A stretch of 64,000 nucleotides of DNA, taken from Arachis hypogaea (lineage: Eukaryota > Streptophyta > Magnoliopsida > Fabales > Fabaceae). The stretch lies in assembly GCF_003086295.3 (NCBI RefSeq), contig NC_092048.1:38502425-38566424 (forward strand), written 5' to 3'. Below the pieces are notes generated by a model. It made no database searches, was not told where the DNA came from, and saw nothing but the letters and a program-made list of their open reading frames with translations. This document shows, one piece after another, positions 1-12,631 of this stretch. Positions within the stretch are counted from its first letter, which is position 1, and every line of letters starts with the position of its first letter. The position numbers were made by a program, and so were the translations under genes.

Positions 1-2242
1 TGCCACCCGGTTCGGGTCCTAACTAAACTGTTTCTCATTCCTTTTCAATAGCTCAAAACCAGAAATAAATTCAAAGCAAGCTAAATCCAATAGTCGCCTC
101 AGTGGCATATCTCAAGAAAACCATTTCAAAATCAACTCAATATCAACCGATTTAACTCATTTCCAAAGCTTTAAAGAATCGGTTCAGCAATAAATCATTT
201 ATCAAACCAAATCAATTAAAGCAACCCAGGATGAATTTCAAGAGTATTCTATCTTTCACATCATAAAAATAATCAACTCAATTCAAATCAATCCTCAATG
301 GATTAAACTCAGATTTCAAAACATTACATTTCACAAAGCCGCACAACAACTCAGCCAAACCAACATTCATAAACATTCGAGTCAATCAAATAATACATAA
401 GGCCGATACAATCACCAAATACACATTCTCTCACATCAGTATCCATATGTAATAATTCCAAAATGTAAAAATATAGTTTTTGGAAAGCGTCCCTACCTCA
501 AAACGCAAATTCCATAATCCAAACGTCTCAGAGTCCTTTCTGCCTCAACCCGAACTGACGGCAACCAAAACCTCAGCTCCCAGCCACTTCCGCAATAACT
601 ATAGCAACTCTAATCGCAACATATAATAATTAGGACTCGACCCCACGTTACCAAAACTCATATTTCTTAACCAAACACAACCGAATACTAACGCGAGGCT
701 TTTTGAAACATAATTTACTTACTGAGCTAGCGAAACGAAGCAGCCGCGAACTTTGAGCACGACACGCAAGCATCGATATACAACCCTGTGACAAATAATG
801 CCACAACACCTCAGCCGAGATTATCAGAACAACGACAAAAGGCTTCTCGAACCAAAACGCTTACCAAGACCGAGGGAGAATGGCTGAACCGAATAGCGGC
901 GGCCTCCGAACCGGTTCGACAGAAGCCCGGCAGCCACCTCAAGTGGCAGCGGGGACCTAAACAACATGTAGCGACAATGAGGTTCCCAGAAACTCAACAG
1001 AAAGGAGAACCAGCTTAAAAATCCTTACCGACAAAGCCTTCCGGCGACGACAGTGGCGTTTTCCGGTGGCTAGGCACGGCGGTGCGGTTGACTTCTCCTC
1101 CGGGAGTGGCTGTAACGGAAATAGCTTCTCCTCCCTCCTTTTACGGTCCCCATGGTGGCAGGGGCTCTAACGGTGCTAACCGATGCTTGGCGGTAGCAGA
1201 AACGGCGTCGGTCAAAGTCCAGCCGCAACGGGAACCAGGCGCGGCGGTGATTCCACCCGCGACGGTGACAGCGACGGCTTAACCTTCGCGTACGCCCCTT
1301 TCTTCTCCGTCTGTGGCAGTGGCTCGCACTCCCTTCCGTTTGCAGTTCTGTTCTGATGCGGCGCAAGGACGGTCGGTGACGACGGCGAGATCTCGTGGCT
1401 CCATGGGTGCCGATGGTAAGGCACGAGCTCCCTCTCCCTCCGATGCGAGCTCTCTCTCTCTCTCTCTCTTCCCTTCTCCACGGTCCCTTCCCTTCTTTCC
1501 CCCTTTCTGCCCGATCTCTCCCTCTTGTGGCACGGCTGGCAATGACACCAGTGATGGTATCGACGGCGACCAGCTGGCGACGACAGCAACCCTCCTGGCC
1601 GGCGCGCTCTCCTCTGTGTGTGTGTGTGTTTGATTGTGTGCCGTTGAGAGTGAGGAAGAGGGTGGTTAGGGGGGGTGACGGCTGCTATTGTGTGTCTCAA
1701 GCTTGGTGAGTCCGCTGGGGGTGTTTGGGTTTGGGGAAGGCTGCGGCTGATGGGTTTGGGGAATTAGGGTTTCATTTTGAAACTTAGGGTTAAGGACATT
1801 ATGGTAATTTCCGATAAAATTGTGGACAATATAGTAAAGAAACCCAAATTAAATCCAACACTATTTATATATAGAAAATACTATTTGCTCATCAATTTCA
1901 CAAATTATTTTCAATAAAATACCCAAATCAAAATAATTGAAAATAATATAATTAAACCCTTTATTTTCCAAAGTAACAGTATTAATATTTAAAACATTAA
2001 GTATTTAATCCAAATCATATAAAAATCCTTATTATTTCACAACTACCAAATTTATAATATAATTATAGAAAATAATTCAATAATTATCAAATTGGATAAT
2101 AATCATAACTTATCTCAAATTCAATAAATCAAAACTTGCTTTAATTTTCTTTAATAAAGAAATTTCTAAAATTAAAGCTATAGAAACACTAAATATGAAA
2201 TTAGCTAATGATAGCCCTTTTTCAAAGGTTTTGGGTCTTACA
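1..2242 (-). mobile_element. 3' LTR (partial) of non-autonomous LTR element E1
   Basis: Read on the minus strand this LTR begins at 2242 with tgtaagaccc and runs off the left edge. Positions 782-2242 match 6205-7690 almost base for base, including the CT run, the TG run and the AT-rich tail. Positions 1-781 have no counterpart in the other LTR of this element but resemble 38458-39380, which belongs to a related solo LTR. The full LTR was therefore longer than 2.2 kb and the partner LTR carries a deletion. Arginine- or serine-rich open frames here come from low-complexity GC-rich sequence and are not genes. Confidence 0.8.
1451..1469. repeat. short CT microsatellite in LTR
   Basis: An uninterrupted CT run of about 19 bp. 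The same site in the partner LTR (6873-6919) is about 47 bp, so the tract changed length after insertion. Confidence 0.9.
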
Positions 2243-2261
2243 TTCTACCCACCTTATAAAA
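2243..2261 (-). other. probable polypurine tract of E1
   Basis: Read on the minus strand, the bases immediately before the 3' LTR are aaggtgggtagaa. This purine-rich run sits where plus-strand priming is expected. It is short and not perfect. Confidence 0.55.
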
Positions 2262-2358
2262 ATTTTCGCCCTCGAAAATTGATACAAAACAAAAGAAATT
2301 TCATAACAGTTCATCCTAGAACACATTTAAGGAAGAAGCACAAATACCTCAACATATA

Positions 2359-2361
<3 letters not shown>

Positions 2362-2446
<85 letters not shown>
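2362..2446. repeat. TA dinucleotide microsatellite
   Basis: About 85 bp of uninterrupted alternating T and A. It creates an artificial Ile-Tyr repeat frame on the minus strand, which should not be annotated as a protein. Confidence 0.97.
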
Positions 2447-2447
<1 letters not shown>

Positions 2448-5246
2448 GGTTTTCAAATACTTTGATTGTCATATGCATAAGGATGCCAAGGTAGAAGTGT
2501 GAGTGCAAAGCAAACGCTACAAGGTAGGCTCAATGCAAAAGGTGACATGGGTCAAACATGTGATAATAAGGTAAAGTATTGAAGGTTATAAAACAGGATG
2601 AGGTTACAACGACGTGCTCAACGTCCGCACACTAATCTCATCTCAACCTCAATGCTTCAACTTTCCAACCTCATCAGGCACTTTTCAATCCCCAAAACCG
2701 ATCATAAGCCTAACGACCGCAAGCCCATTCGCAAGGAACCAAACACCCACAACTCATAAAGTTGCATACCTACCGCTTCCACTTCCGTATATACATATCA
2801 CGTCTTAAAGAACTAACGCATCGCGCTACTACGTCTACAAGTCGCACGTGATATCAAAACAATTCTCGAGTCTACTCAGAAGGATACAAGATTTAAAAAA
2901 GAGAGTCAAATGTCAAGGATAGTACTCAAAGATTTGAGAGAACGTATCCAATTCCAGATAAACAAGGACACTCAAGCAATGAAGTTTGCTAGACTCAACT
3001 CAATTGACAACTTCAAAGATAACCCTTGGATCAAGGAAATCCAATAGGATCAAAAGGAAGGAGAATCAGCGCATTAGTTTGAAACAATTTCAAGCTGAGT
3101 CGAAGAAGTACGAGGTTTACCGAAAAGAATATCTCAGACCCAAGTCAAGCTCACAGAACTCAAGAGCACGATTACAAATACTTTTGGATACATTGTTCAT
3201 GAAAGAGTCGAAAACTTGCGGAAAAACCACTTTGCAGTCTAGAAGAAAAGTTGAGCAACAAACATTTTTCAAAAGAGTAGCAAAAGCATAAATGTGGCTT
3301 TACTTCAATACAATTTCATGTTGAAGTAGATCATGTAGAGTTTTAAAAACAAAATGCACACAAGTTTGGCTAAGAGCTAAAATATTTCCTCAAATATTTT
3401 AGAAAGATAATTAGATGCACAACTTAACCAAAAGCAGTTCGTAAAACTCAGAAGTAATCAAATGCTTGTTCAAAATTCTCAAAATTTCATATTCAAACAG
3501 GCGTGTATAACATTTATAGCAAGTACGAAAGAGGAAGTTAAACTCTTTTTAGAAAAGAAATTCCGTGGTAAAAACTTGCTTACAACTTGGTAAAGGAAAT
3601 AAGTGATGCGTTACAAACGAACTGATTTCCACTAAACAAGGAAGCTTTTCAAAACCTAATTTAAAATAGCGCATGCCAACTTTAAATTAACTTCGTCAAA
3701 ATTGAACAATGGTTTCAATCTCAATCAAGCAACAGAAAATAATTTCCGTTTAGTATTTCTTCAAAGGGAATTCAAAACTTCTTTAAAAAGTTCAAAACAA
3801 GACTCCAAAAGTGTTCTTGAAATCACCATCTCAGAAGAACATTCAAGAAGTTTAAGATGTACTAAATAGGAGTCAAGCCATACTAGAAAGGATCTTAAAT
3901 CAAAGTAGTTCAAACAAGATTCACTAGGCATGAGTCATCAAACAAGCTTTCAATTGATCCAAAAGAATACAAAAGTTATAGAAAAAGACAACTCAATCAT
4001 TAGTAATCTCTCAAGGATAAGTCTTTGACTAAAATCTCTGGTAGAGACAATGAGAGGATAAATGATGCACTATTTTGAAACGAATCAAACTTACTCATAT
4101 AAGAATGGGATTCACAAAAAGGAAAAACTAAGATCAATGGCAATATTCACAAGATGTAAAAGATCAGTTAAAAACAAGGTCAAGCATGACATTCATGGAG
4201 ATGGAAGGCTTAAGGAAGACTTTAGTCCGTTCGTAAGAAGAAAGCTATGAGTCCAACATTTTCAAAATAACAACAATGGCATAAACCATATAGCATGCTA
4301 AATCAAACTCAATTCAAAATAAGTTAAATAAAGCTTATCAAACGAAACTCAACCGAGACAAAAGTGGTAAATCCTTTCTTTTCAAAATTTTGAAAAATAT
4401 TCAAATACATAATCAAATGAAGATGTGCATTGGAACTATAGTAAAATTACTAGAAAGTCAAATTGTAGTTCAAAGTAAATGCAGTTCCGTAACCAGTAAA
4501 AGTACAAGCGAGGTATTAGAAATAAATAGTTGTTAAACTGTATAAGTAATCTCAAAGTTTTATATATACAGATAAGTATATATCTAATCAACAGCAATTT
4601 TTATAAAAATCTCGAAATTGGCTGTGATCACTGTCAAATAAGAGAAAAACTGAATCAACAATTTCTCAAAGAATGGACTCGGAATCCGGAGTTAAAAGCA
4701 CAGCACATTAAGACAAGTGCAAAGCTATAGCAAGGAATACATGAATCAAGAAGAACTCAAACAGAGGAAGATAGATGCAACAAGGATTCCAAACGAGCAG
4801 ATGCATTTAAGATCAAACAAGAATACATATGAATAGAGGAATAGAGTTGAAAAATTAAACTACTTTTCAAGAGGAGTAGCAAACAAGAACTTCAAGTTAG
4901 GCTATGAAAGAACAAGTCGACTCGAACAAAATTCAAGACACACAACTGAATAGCCTCGAGAAATAATTTCCAACGATCCCAAAACCCGCGACTTCGCTTT
5001 ACTCAAAACTCATGGATCATCTATGATAACCCATTAGTGCTCTCATATACATAATTCACTAGTATTAAGCCGGCCAAACTTAATACCAAGAATTATGCAA
5101 TGCAAGACTAACGGCATTAATCAATAGATCGTCATGTGCATAAAGCTCTAATTCTCGTCATTCGACAAGACCTATTACATGACAAATACTCAGAGTATGC
5201 AATTGAAGCATAGTCGGTCCATTCCTCAGGCTCTACAGGAAGGACC

Positions 5247-5258
5247 GCTCTGATACCA
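5247..5258 (-). other. primer binding site of E1 (initiator Met tRNA type)
   Basis: On the minus strand the sequence is tggtatcagagc, the standard plant site complementary to the 3' end of initiator methionine tRNA. It lies three bases inside the 5' LTR end (5262), which fixes the element's orientation as minus. Confidence 0.9.
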
Positions 5259-5261
5259 TAA

Positions 5262-6871
5262 TGTAACACCCTAACTACCAAAGTTAACGCTTCCGGCTGC
5301 GCGACTCTGATAGTTCGGACATTACGACGACTTTTATACTATTTAATACTAAAATATGAGCCTGTTTAAAACTTTAAACCGCAATACCGCTCCCAAAAAT
5401 ACCTTTGTTCGATAACGTACATCCATAAATACCATTCAACTTACAACAACTCATAAAGAGTACATCCATATATATACATAAATATATATAAATAATATTA
5501 CAAACATAATCCAATACAATTCCTATCCCTCTCACAGATTATATCAAGATAAAGGCGAGGGTACGGTAAACCATAACTAAAACAATACAGAGCATCACAA
5601 CAACAATTAAATAAGCTCTTCGTAACTTCTGCGCTCATATCCTGAAAGGGGAAAAATGTAGGGGGGTGAGAACATCATCCTCGAAAGGGTTCTCAGTAGA
5701 GAGTTTTTGGGAATTACTGTAATAGGATACGTGAAGATAAATCGTACTAGTGATTAATAACCGTCTTATGCCTCCTTTTCAAAAACAACGGTTTACAATA
5801 AAAGTAAAGTCTAAAAATCTTTCTGAAAGAAGAACCGTTCAATTCTCAAAAACTCAAAAGCCTTTTAAAATAGTTTATCTATGCGAAACAAAAATAGCCT
5901 TTCATATTTTATTCCAAACCAGAAACACAACCGAAATCAACCATCGATTCATCTCATTCCAACCACGGCCCTAGGCCCAAACAAATCCAACCAACAACCA
6001 ATCACCACAGTCTAACAGAGTCCCAGTAGCAAACACAAATAGGAAGATGCAAGCACAAACAAACAGTTATTGCAAGTAGAACAATTAGCAATTAATCACA
6101 TAGGCAAACCAAGTATAATATGCACACCCAAGCAATGTCACATAGATGCATATGATGCATGCCTGTTCCTAGTGGCTGATGATATCATCTGTCGGTTACC
6201 AATACAACCCTGTGACAAATAACGCCACAACACCTCAGCCGAGATTATCAGAACAGCGACAAAAGGCTTCTCGAACCAAAATGCTTACCAAGACCGAGGG
6301 AGAATGGCTGAACCGAATAGCGGCGGCCTCCGAACCGGTTCGACGGAAGCCCGACAGCCACCTCAAGTGGCAGCGGGGACCTGAACAACATGTAGCGACA
6401 ATGAGGTTCCCAGAAACTCAACAGAAAGGAGAACCAGCTTAAAAATCCTTACCAACAAAGCCTTCCGGTGACGGCAGTGGCATTTTCCGGTGGCTAGGCA
6501 CGGCGGTGCGGTTGACTTCTCCTCCGGGAGTGGCTGTAACGGAAATAGCTTCTCCTCCCTCCATTCACGGTCCCCATGGTGGCAGAGGCTCCAGCGGTGC
6601 TAACCGATGCTTGGCGGCAGCAGAAACGGCGTCGGTCGAAGTCCAGCCGCAATGGGAACCAGGCGCGGCGGCAATTCCACCCGCGACGGTGACAGCGATG
6701 GCTTAACCTTCGCGCACGCCCCTTCCTTCTCCGTCTCTGGCAGTGGCTCGCGCTCCCTTCCGTTCGCAGTTCTGTTCTGACGCGGTGCAAGGACGGTCGG
6801 CGACGACGGCGAGATCTCGTGGCTCCATGGGTGCCGACGGTAAGGCACGAGCTCCCTCTCCCTCCGATGCG

Positions 6872-6922
<51 letters not shown>

Positions 6923-7690
6923 CTTCTCCACGGTCCCTTCCCTTCTTTCCCCCTTTCTGCCCGATCTCTCCCTCTTGTGGCACGGCTGGCAATGACGCCA
7001 GTGATGGTATCGACGGCGACCAGCTGGCGGCGACAGCAACCCTCCTGGCCAGCGTGCTCTCCTTTGTGTGTGTGTGTTTGATTGTGTGCCGCTGAGAGTG
7101 AGGAAGAGGGTTGTTAGGGGGGTGACGGCTGCTGTTGTGTGTCTCAAGCTTGGTGAGTCCGCTGGGGGTGGTTGGGTTTGGGGAAGGCTGCGGCTGATGG
7201 GTTTGGGGAATTAGGGTTTCATTTTGAAACTTAGGGTTAAGGGCGTTATGGTAATTTCCGATAAAATTGTGGACAATATAGTAATTGAAACCCAAATTAA
7301 ATCCAACACTATTTATATATAGAAAATACTATTTGCTCATCAATTTCTCAAATTATTTTCAATAAAATACCCAAATCAAAATAATTGGAAATAATATAAT
7401 TAAACCCTTTATTTTCCAAAGTAACAGTATTAATATTTAAAATATTAAGTATTTAATCCAAATCATATAAAAATCCTTATTATTTCACAACTACCAACTT
7501 TATAATATAATTATAGAAAATAATTCAATAATTATCAAATTGGATAATAATCATAGCTTATCTCAAATTTAATAAATCAAAACTTGCTTTAATTTTCTTT
7601 AATAAAGAAATTTCTAAAATTAAAGCTATAGAAACACTGAATATGAAATTAGCTAATGATAGCCCTTTTTCAAAGGTTTTGGGTCTTACA
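5262..7690 (-). mobile_element. 5' LTR of E1 (2429 bp)
   Basis: The LTR ends are TGTAAGACCC (at 7690) and GGGTGTTACA (at 5262) on the minus strand. The right-hand 1.49 kb matches the 3' LTR. The left 0.94 kb resembles the start of the solo LTR at 35677: a related opening (cacgcttccagc there, aacgcttccggc here), a shared gtgagaacatcatcc block, and shared gatatcatctgtcggtta. At about 6205 the sequence jumps straight from that block to the 782-2242 homology. About 0.8 kb or more that the partner LTR retains is therefore missing here. Confidence 0.85.
6873..6919. repeat. CT microsatellite in 5' LTR of E1
   Basis: About 47 bp of CT repeats, against about 19 bp at the matching site in the partner LTR. 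Confidence 0.95.
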
Positions 7691-8303
7691 ATTATGAGAG
7701 CCCATTTCTGAATGGATGTATTTCCCCACTTTATAGCCTCTAATTTGTGTTTTCTGGGCCGAGAACTGGGTCAGAAACAACCCAGAATTCGCTGGTTGCG
7801 AATTCAAACATGCTAAATTTCCATCAGTGCGACGCATCCGCATGAAGCACGCGGTCGCGTTGCCTAGCGCCAGGGAAACTATAGCATATTATCTATCAAA
7901 TCGAAGCCCCGGACGTCAGCTTTCCAACGTAACTGAAATCGCATCGTTTGGACCTCTGTAACTAAAGTTATAGCCGTTTGAGTGCGAAGAGGTCAGGCTG
8001 GACAGCTTAGCAATTTCTCCAACTTCTTGTATTCCTTCCAATTTTGCATGCTTCCTTTCCATCCTCTGAGACATTCCTGCCCTGTAATCTCTGAAATCAC
8101 TTAACACACATATCAAGGCATCTAATGGTAATAAGAGAGGATTAAACATAGGGAATTTAAGGCCAAAGAAGCATGTTTTCAATCAAAGCACATAATTAGG
8201 AAGGCAAATATAAAACCATGCAAATAGTATGAATAAGTGGGTAAAGAGTTGATAAAAACCACTCAATTGAGTACAAGATAAACCATAAAATAATGGTTTA
8301 TCA
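7691..8303. mobile_element. truncated LTR, cut by E1
   Basis: The segment ends at 8303 with the hairpin taaaccataaaataatggtt followed by tatca, exactly as the solo LTR at 36924-38434 ends. Other shared blocks are cttgtattccttcca, gcttcctttcc and gaataagtgggtaaag. The left end stops abruptly at the E1 LTR, so E1 appears to have inserted into this older LTR; the rest lies outside the window. The coding strand of the family cannot be fixed from this piece. Confidence 0.7.
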
Positions 8304-10764
8304 GTGACATCTCAACAACAAGAAGCTCAAAGTTAGCCCCGTCTTATAGTGCCACAGTGATGTTTCTAGCAATTTTCCTATTGACCTCAATTGCTTTAAG
8401 TAGAGCTTAACAAAAATGTTATTAGCCTAAAGTAATTTTGCATTAACCTCTCTTCTTTTCTAAACAAATAGCTCAACTTGACCAACGAAATTACAAGAAG
8501 GGGTTTTGTGCCTTTTAAAACAATATTAATGCACTCCGATATATTTGTTGTCTATGACCAAACTTACGACCCTCGTCTCAATGCTAGGTCCACCTAGCAT
8601 AGTCCATCCTATAAGCCTAATCATAAATCGCTAGATCTTCACTCCATAGTATGTCAAACCAATAATCAAACTCAAGCTCAGTCTTTGCATCATAAGTTTT
8701 TAATTTTCTCCTTATGGGCCCGAATTTGAAATTCAAAGTGAAGTTTGCAGTGACTTGGGAATGCAACAGGCAAAGATATACACTTGGCAATAGCTATCCA
8801 CAATCTTTGCCCTCCAAAGTAGCCTTATTACCATTTTGTCTATCACAAATAACTAGAATCCCTTCATGTGATTTTATCATCATTATCCCTAAGTGCCTCT
8901 TCTACCGAATTCGACTCTTTAGTGTCCAGAGAAGCTATTAATTTAGGAAAAGATTAGCCATTGCAACGCAAGCTTTCCAAATGTGCAATCAACCCCACTG
9001 TCACATGCAACATTAATATCATAGATTTAAATTTGTTGCAAAAGAAGAAGATGCCACCAGAGCCTCAGGAGGTGCAACCACATGAATTAGACTAGAAACC
9101 CCCCACCATTTAATAGAATGAGGATTAGGAGCAGATACTCAAAAACCAGCTAGAATATCTACAATCTTAGCATATAATTCATGACACAAACATGTGAAAA
9201 ACTCTCACAATAATGAACAAATATCTCATTTAATCATCGCTCTATATCACAAAAGAATCAAATTTTTTACAAACCCTACTCCAAGAGCAATTGGGATCTT
9301 GTATAATAATTGAGCCACGCGCTTTTTCTTTCATAAACTCCAACTTTTGTAGTGTTCTAATTTGTAATTTTTCAAGAGTAGTTCATGAATCGATAAAAAC
9401 ACTAGTTAGATTCTTGTCAGTGAAAGTTATTCTCTCCCTAATTTTCTTAATTTTTCCCATGTGGTATCCAAGAACTAAAAGCCTACTAGATATATTGGCA
9501 CTTTTAACATAATCCTAATCTTTCTCAACCTGAAGTCTATTTATAAGCCTATCTTGTGCCTACTAAATCATGGCTTCTTTTTTTATCCACTAAGATAATT
9601 CGTTTCTATGTCCCACAACTTACTATGAATTTATCCTAGTAAATCGTGGTGTAGGTACGATTTAGTGCTCCCAAAACCTACTAAGTTATTGCTTATTCTG
9701 ATGATTTAACACGTGCTTTTATATTTATTAAATTGGTATATTGGCACAATTTAGTATGTAGGACAATGGTCATAAATCGCTTCAAACTAGTGATTTACTT
9801 TTTGTTCTTGTGTCTGCAAACTTGAAGAGTTATACCTTATCAACCCTTTTACAATTAGGTAATACTTCGATCTTCCCTGACACAGTTGTCTGTACAAGAC
9901 ATTTCGACACTCTAGGCAATGTGTATTTGAGATATAATTAGGAAAATTGACTTGGACATGAGTAAATTTATTTTTACCTTTTTTCATTATTCTCCTATTC
10001 TTACACCTGCTTTACTTACCGTCTTGTATTTTTCCATTATCGTGATATAAATTGGATTAATTAGCATATAATGTCTCTATTAATTGACATTATTATTGGA
10101 CAAGTATCTATTACTTCAACACTATTTCCTAGGTGTTAGTCCATGCTATGATCACCAAGTCCCGTTCAATTGTTAAATCATAGCAAATGAGTAGTGCTGG
10201 TAACATTTCTTCGACTTTTAGTATGTTGAGGATGTGGTTCATTCATCGAACCTTTTCTCATAGAGCATGTAGTTAAAGTGAAATGGTGACTCAGAGCTAT
10301 AACTCGGTTGGGAAATTCTTCATTGGAAGTTCTTCAATGTTTGTGATCGAAGTCGGACCGAGAAAAGGTGGAGGTGTACTTGTAAAAAACATATTGACGT
10401 TAAAGTTAGTAAGCATTTAAGAGGTATAATAATTTTATGAAAATAGAATGTTAGAGAATATAATTTAAAAGACATATCAAAATCATAAAACTTATCATGT
10501 CTCAAATCACTCTTTTGGTTGAGATATAGGCATCTTTTATAGACAAAGAAATGTAACACTCTTATTATTAGAGTACAATGTTTAAGTCATGATATCACTA
10601 ATGACAAAGCTAAGGCATTAAATATGTTCACTGTATTATTTATTTACATATACAGGAGTCTTTAAAAAATAAATTTAGAATAGAAAACATTTCTTTTAAT
10701 GCATACATTCCAAAAATCTATTCATAACAAGAAAACAAATATAATAATACTACTTGACAATTAT
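8304..10764. other. unrecognised intergenic sequence
   Basis: About 2.5 kb of AT-rich sequence with no open frame above 90 codons, no terminal repeats that I could pair and no family I recognise. It may be decayed retroelement DNA. Confidence 0.4.
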
Positions 10765-11725
10765 TAGGGGTGAACGCGGATCGGATATGGTCAAAATCTC
10801 AATACGATCTGCACTAAAATCTTCGGATCGGATCCAACATCTGCAATTTTTAAGTTTGGATTAGATCCGATCCAATCTGCACATTTGCGGATCAGATCAA
10901 ATCTTGGATATATCCATAAAATATAAAAATATTTTTAAAAGCTTATTTTTATTAAAAAAATTAGGGTGAATGTCGGATATGGACAAAATCTCGATCCGAT
11001 CTGATCCGCTTATTTGCAGATCTAATCGGATATCTGATATATCCGCAAAACATAAAAATATTTTAAAAAGCTTATTTTTATTAAAAAATATCAATAAAAT
11101 CTCTTTGTTCCACTCTTTTAAACATGTTTACTCTTAAAATATTATTAAACATATTTTTCTTAAATAATAAAAATAAAATATATAAAGAATATTTACTTAT
11201 TTATTTATTTATTGCGAATCCGCAGATATGCAGATACATATCTGAAATCCGTAATCCGATCTTATTAGTGTGCGGCTCGGATCGGATCCGATAACCTTGC
11301 AGATCGGATCAATATCTGCAATTTTTGGATTAGATTAAGATAAATACTACGGATATGTGAATCAAATCCAATCATTGAACACTCTTAAAAAAATAATAAA
11401 ATATCTTTTTTCACTCTTTTAAACATGTTTACTCTTAAAATATTATTAAACATACTTTTCTTAAATAATAAATATAAAATAATATAACATATATGATAAT
11501 TATTAGTTGAAATAAAACACAAAGAATATTTACTTATTTATTTATTTTTGCGGATCCACAGATATGCAGATCGGATATGCGAATACCTATATGAAATTTG
11601 CAATCCAATCCTATTAGTATGAGGATCGGATTTGATCCGATAGCCTTGCGAATCGGATCAATATTCGCAATTTTTGAATAAACACCACAGCTATATGGGT
11701 CGGATACTATCCATAAGCACCCCTA
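10765..11725. mobile_element. hAT-type MITE (961 bp) with 8 bp target duplication
   Basis: The ends are taggggtg and caccccta, a perfect 8 bp terminal inverted repeat. They are flanked on both sides by acaattat (10757-10764 and 11726-11733), the 8 bp duplication length typical of hAT transposons. The interior has no coding sequence. It is dense in motifs related to gatccgatc and gcggatcgg on both strands, so it could fold extensively, and it holds a direct duplication of roughly 220-285 bp. Confidence 0.85.
11100..11685. repeat. direct duplication inside the hAT MITE
   Basis: Two diverged copies, about 11100-11320 and 11401-11685, share cactcttttaaacatgttta, an AT-rich block, ttacttatttatttattt and then a cgcagatatgcagat-like block. 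The second copy carries about 40 extra bases. Confidence 0.75.
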
Positions 11726-11733
11726 ACAATTAT

Positions 11734-12101
11734 ATCCTCTGGCATGAATAAAAATACATCAAATATACTTTTATACACATTTATATACATAGAACATATA
11801 ATATAATTTCCTGCTCTTGATAAAAGAACAAATTCTAAAATACCAGGCCAGGAAAAAAAATACCCCGACATTATTGTTATAACTGTTTAGTCATTAAGTA
11901 GGTAATGATAGTGATTAAGATCGTCGGTTAAAAGTTTGGAATAAACACATAATTAAGGTAGGGTTATAACTCATAACGAGCAATCAAGTTGAATTATAAT
12001 TCATGCTAAGTAACGGTTCAAGTAGCAAAAAAATGTTTGGTGAGAAATCAGTAATATGAGCTTCATTTATTTTTATTTGTGTAATTTTTCATGAGTAAAA
12101 T
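11734..12101. other. AT-rich spacer, nothing recognised
   Basis: Between the hAT MITE and the TRIM-like element. No open frames or repeats that I can support. Its last five bases (aaaat, 12097-12101) are the target duplication of the next element. Confidence 0.5.
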
Positions 12102-12631
12102 TGATAAAAAATAAAAGGACAAACAAGACAAGAATTGAAATTGAATAGTAAAGATAAATTGTAATTGAAATAAAAAAAAAGATAGGTTGAAATTGAATAC
12201 AAAGAGAATCACTCTACTTTCTACCCAATTTCTTGACGCAACAAGAAAGGGACTCCTCAAGCTAACTTATCAACGCCATAGTTTGAGAATTGAATCGAAG
12301 GGACTCCTCAACCTTCTACCCAATTCCCCGATGCAACAAGAGAGGGATTCATCAACCTCAATTTTCACATCATGGTTTCATCACTAAACCAAAAAAGGTT
12401 TTCAAACATCTAAATCATTCTGTAATACGACTATCCTAGTATATGAGGTATTTATAACCTCTTATTAGGATAAAATATAGAAAATCCTAAGCCCACAAAC
12501 ATAAGGCCTAATCTAGTAATTAAATAAGCAAAATCAAAATACATCAAATTAAAATATTCTAAAAATGTAAACTAATATCTTCTAAATAACACTTAAACTC
12601 TACATATTACGAACATTTGAAGCACGTATCA
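12102..12631 (-). mobile_element. 3' LTR of TRIM-like element
   Basis: A 530 bp LTR with termini TGATA and TATCA. It matches 12954-13401 continued at 19710-19796. Flanked on the left by aaaat (12097-12101), which recurs at 19797-19801 after the other LTR, so the element's outer limits are fixed by a 5 bp target duplication. Confidence 0.88.

Larger units (their letters stand above)
2243..5261 (-). mobile_element. non-coding interior of LTR element E1
   Basis: The 3.0 kb between the two LTRs has no recognisable gag, protease, RT, integrase or RNase H on either strand; the few open frames are short and unlike any family I know. Both priming sites are present, so the arrangement fits a large retrotransposon derivative (LARD) mobilised by another element's proteins. 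The plus strand is strikingly rich in A and poor in T for nearly the whole length, which means the sense (minus) strand is T-rich. A long TA microsatellite lies near the 3' LTR. Confidence 0.75.

Noticed and set aside
1070..1709. Several Arg- or Ser-rich frames on both strands (also at 6494-7295)
   Set aside because: They lie in GC-rich and CT-repeat parts of LTRs, overlap one another on both strands and match no family.
2311..2508. Minus-strand frame rich in alternating Ile and Tyr
   Set aside because: It is a translation of the TA microsatellite.
10560..10600. tgtaacactc as an LTR start
   Set aside because: No matching end, target duplication or adjacent primer site.
8304..10764. Possible decayed LINE or transposase on the minus strand
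   Set aside because: A few residues looked suggestive in translation but no motif pair with correct spacing could be found.
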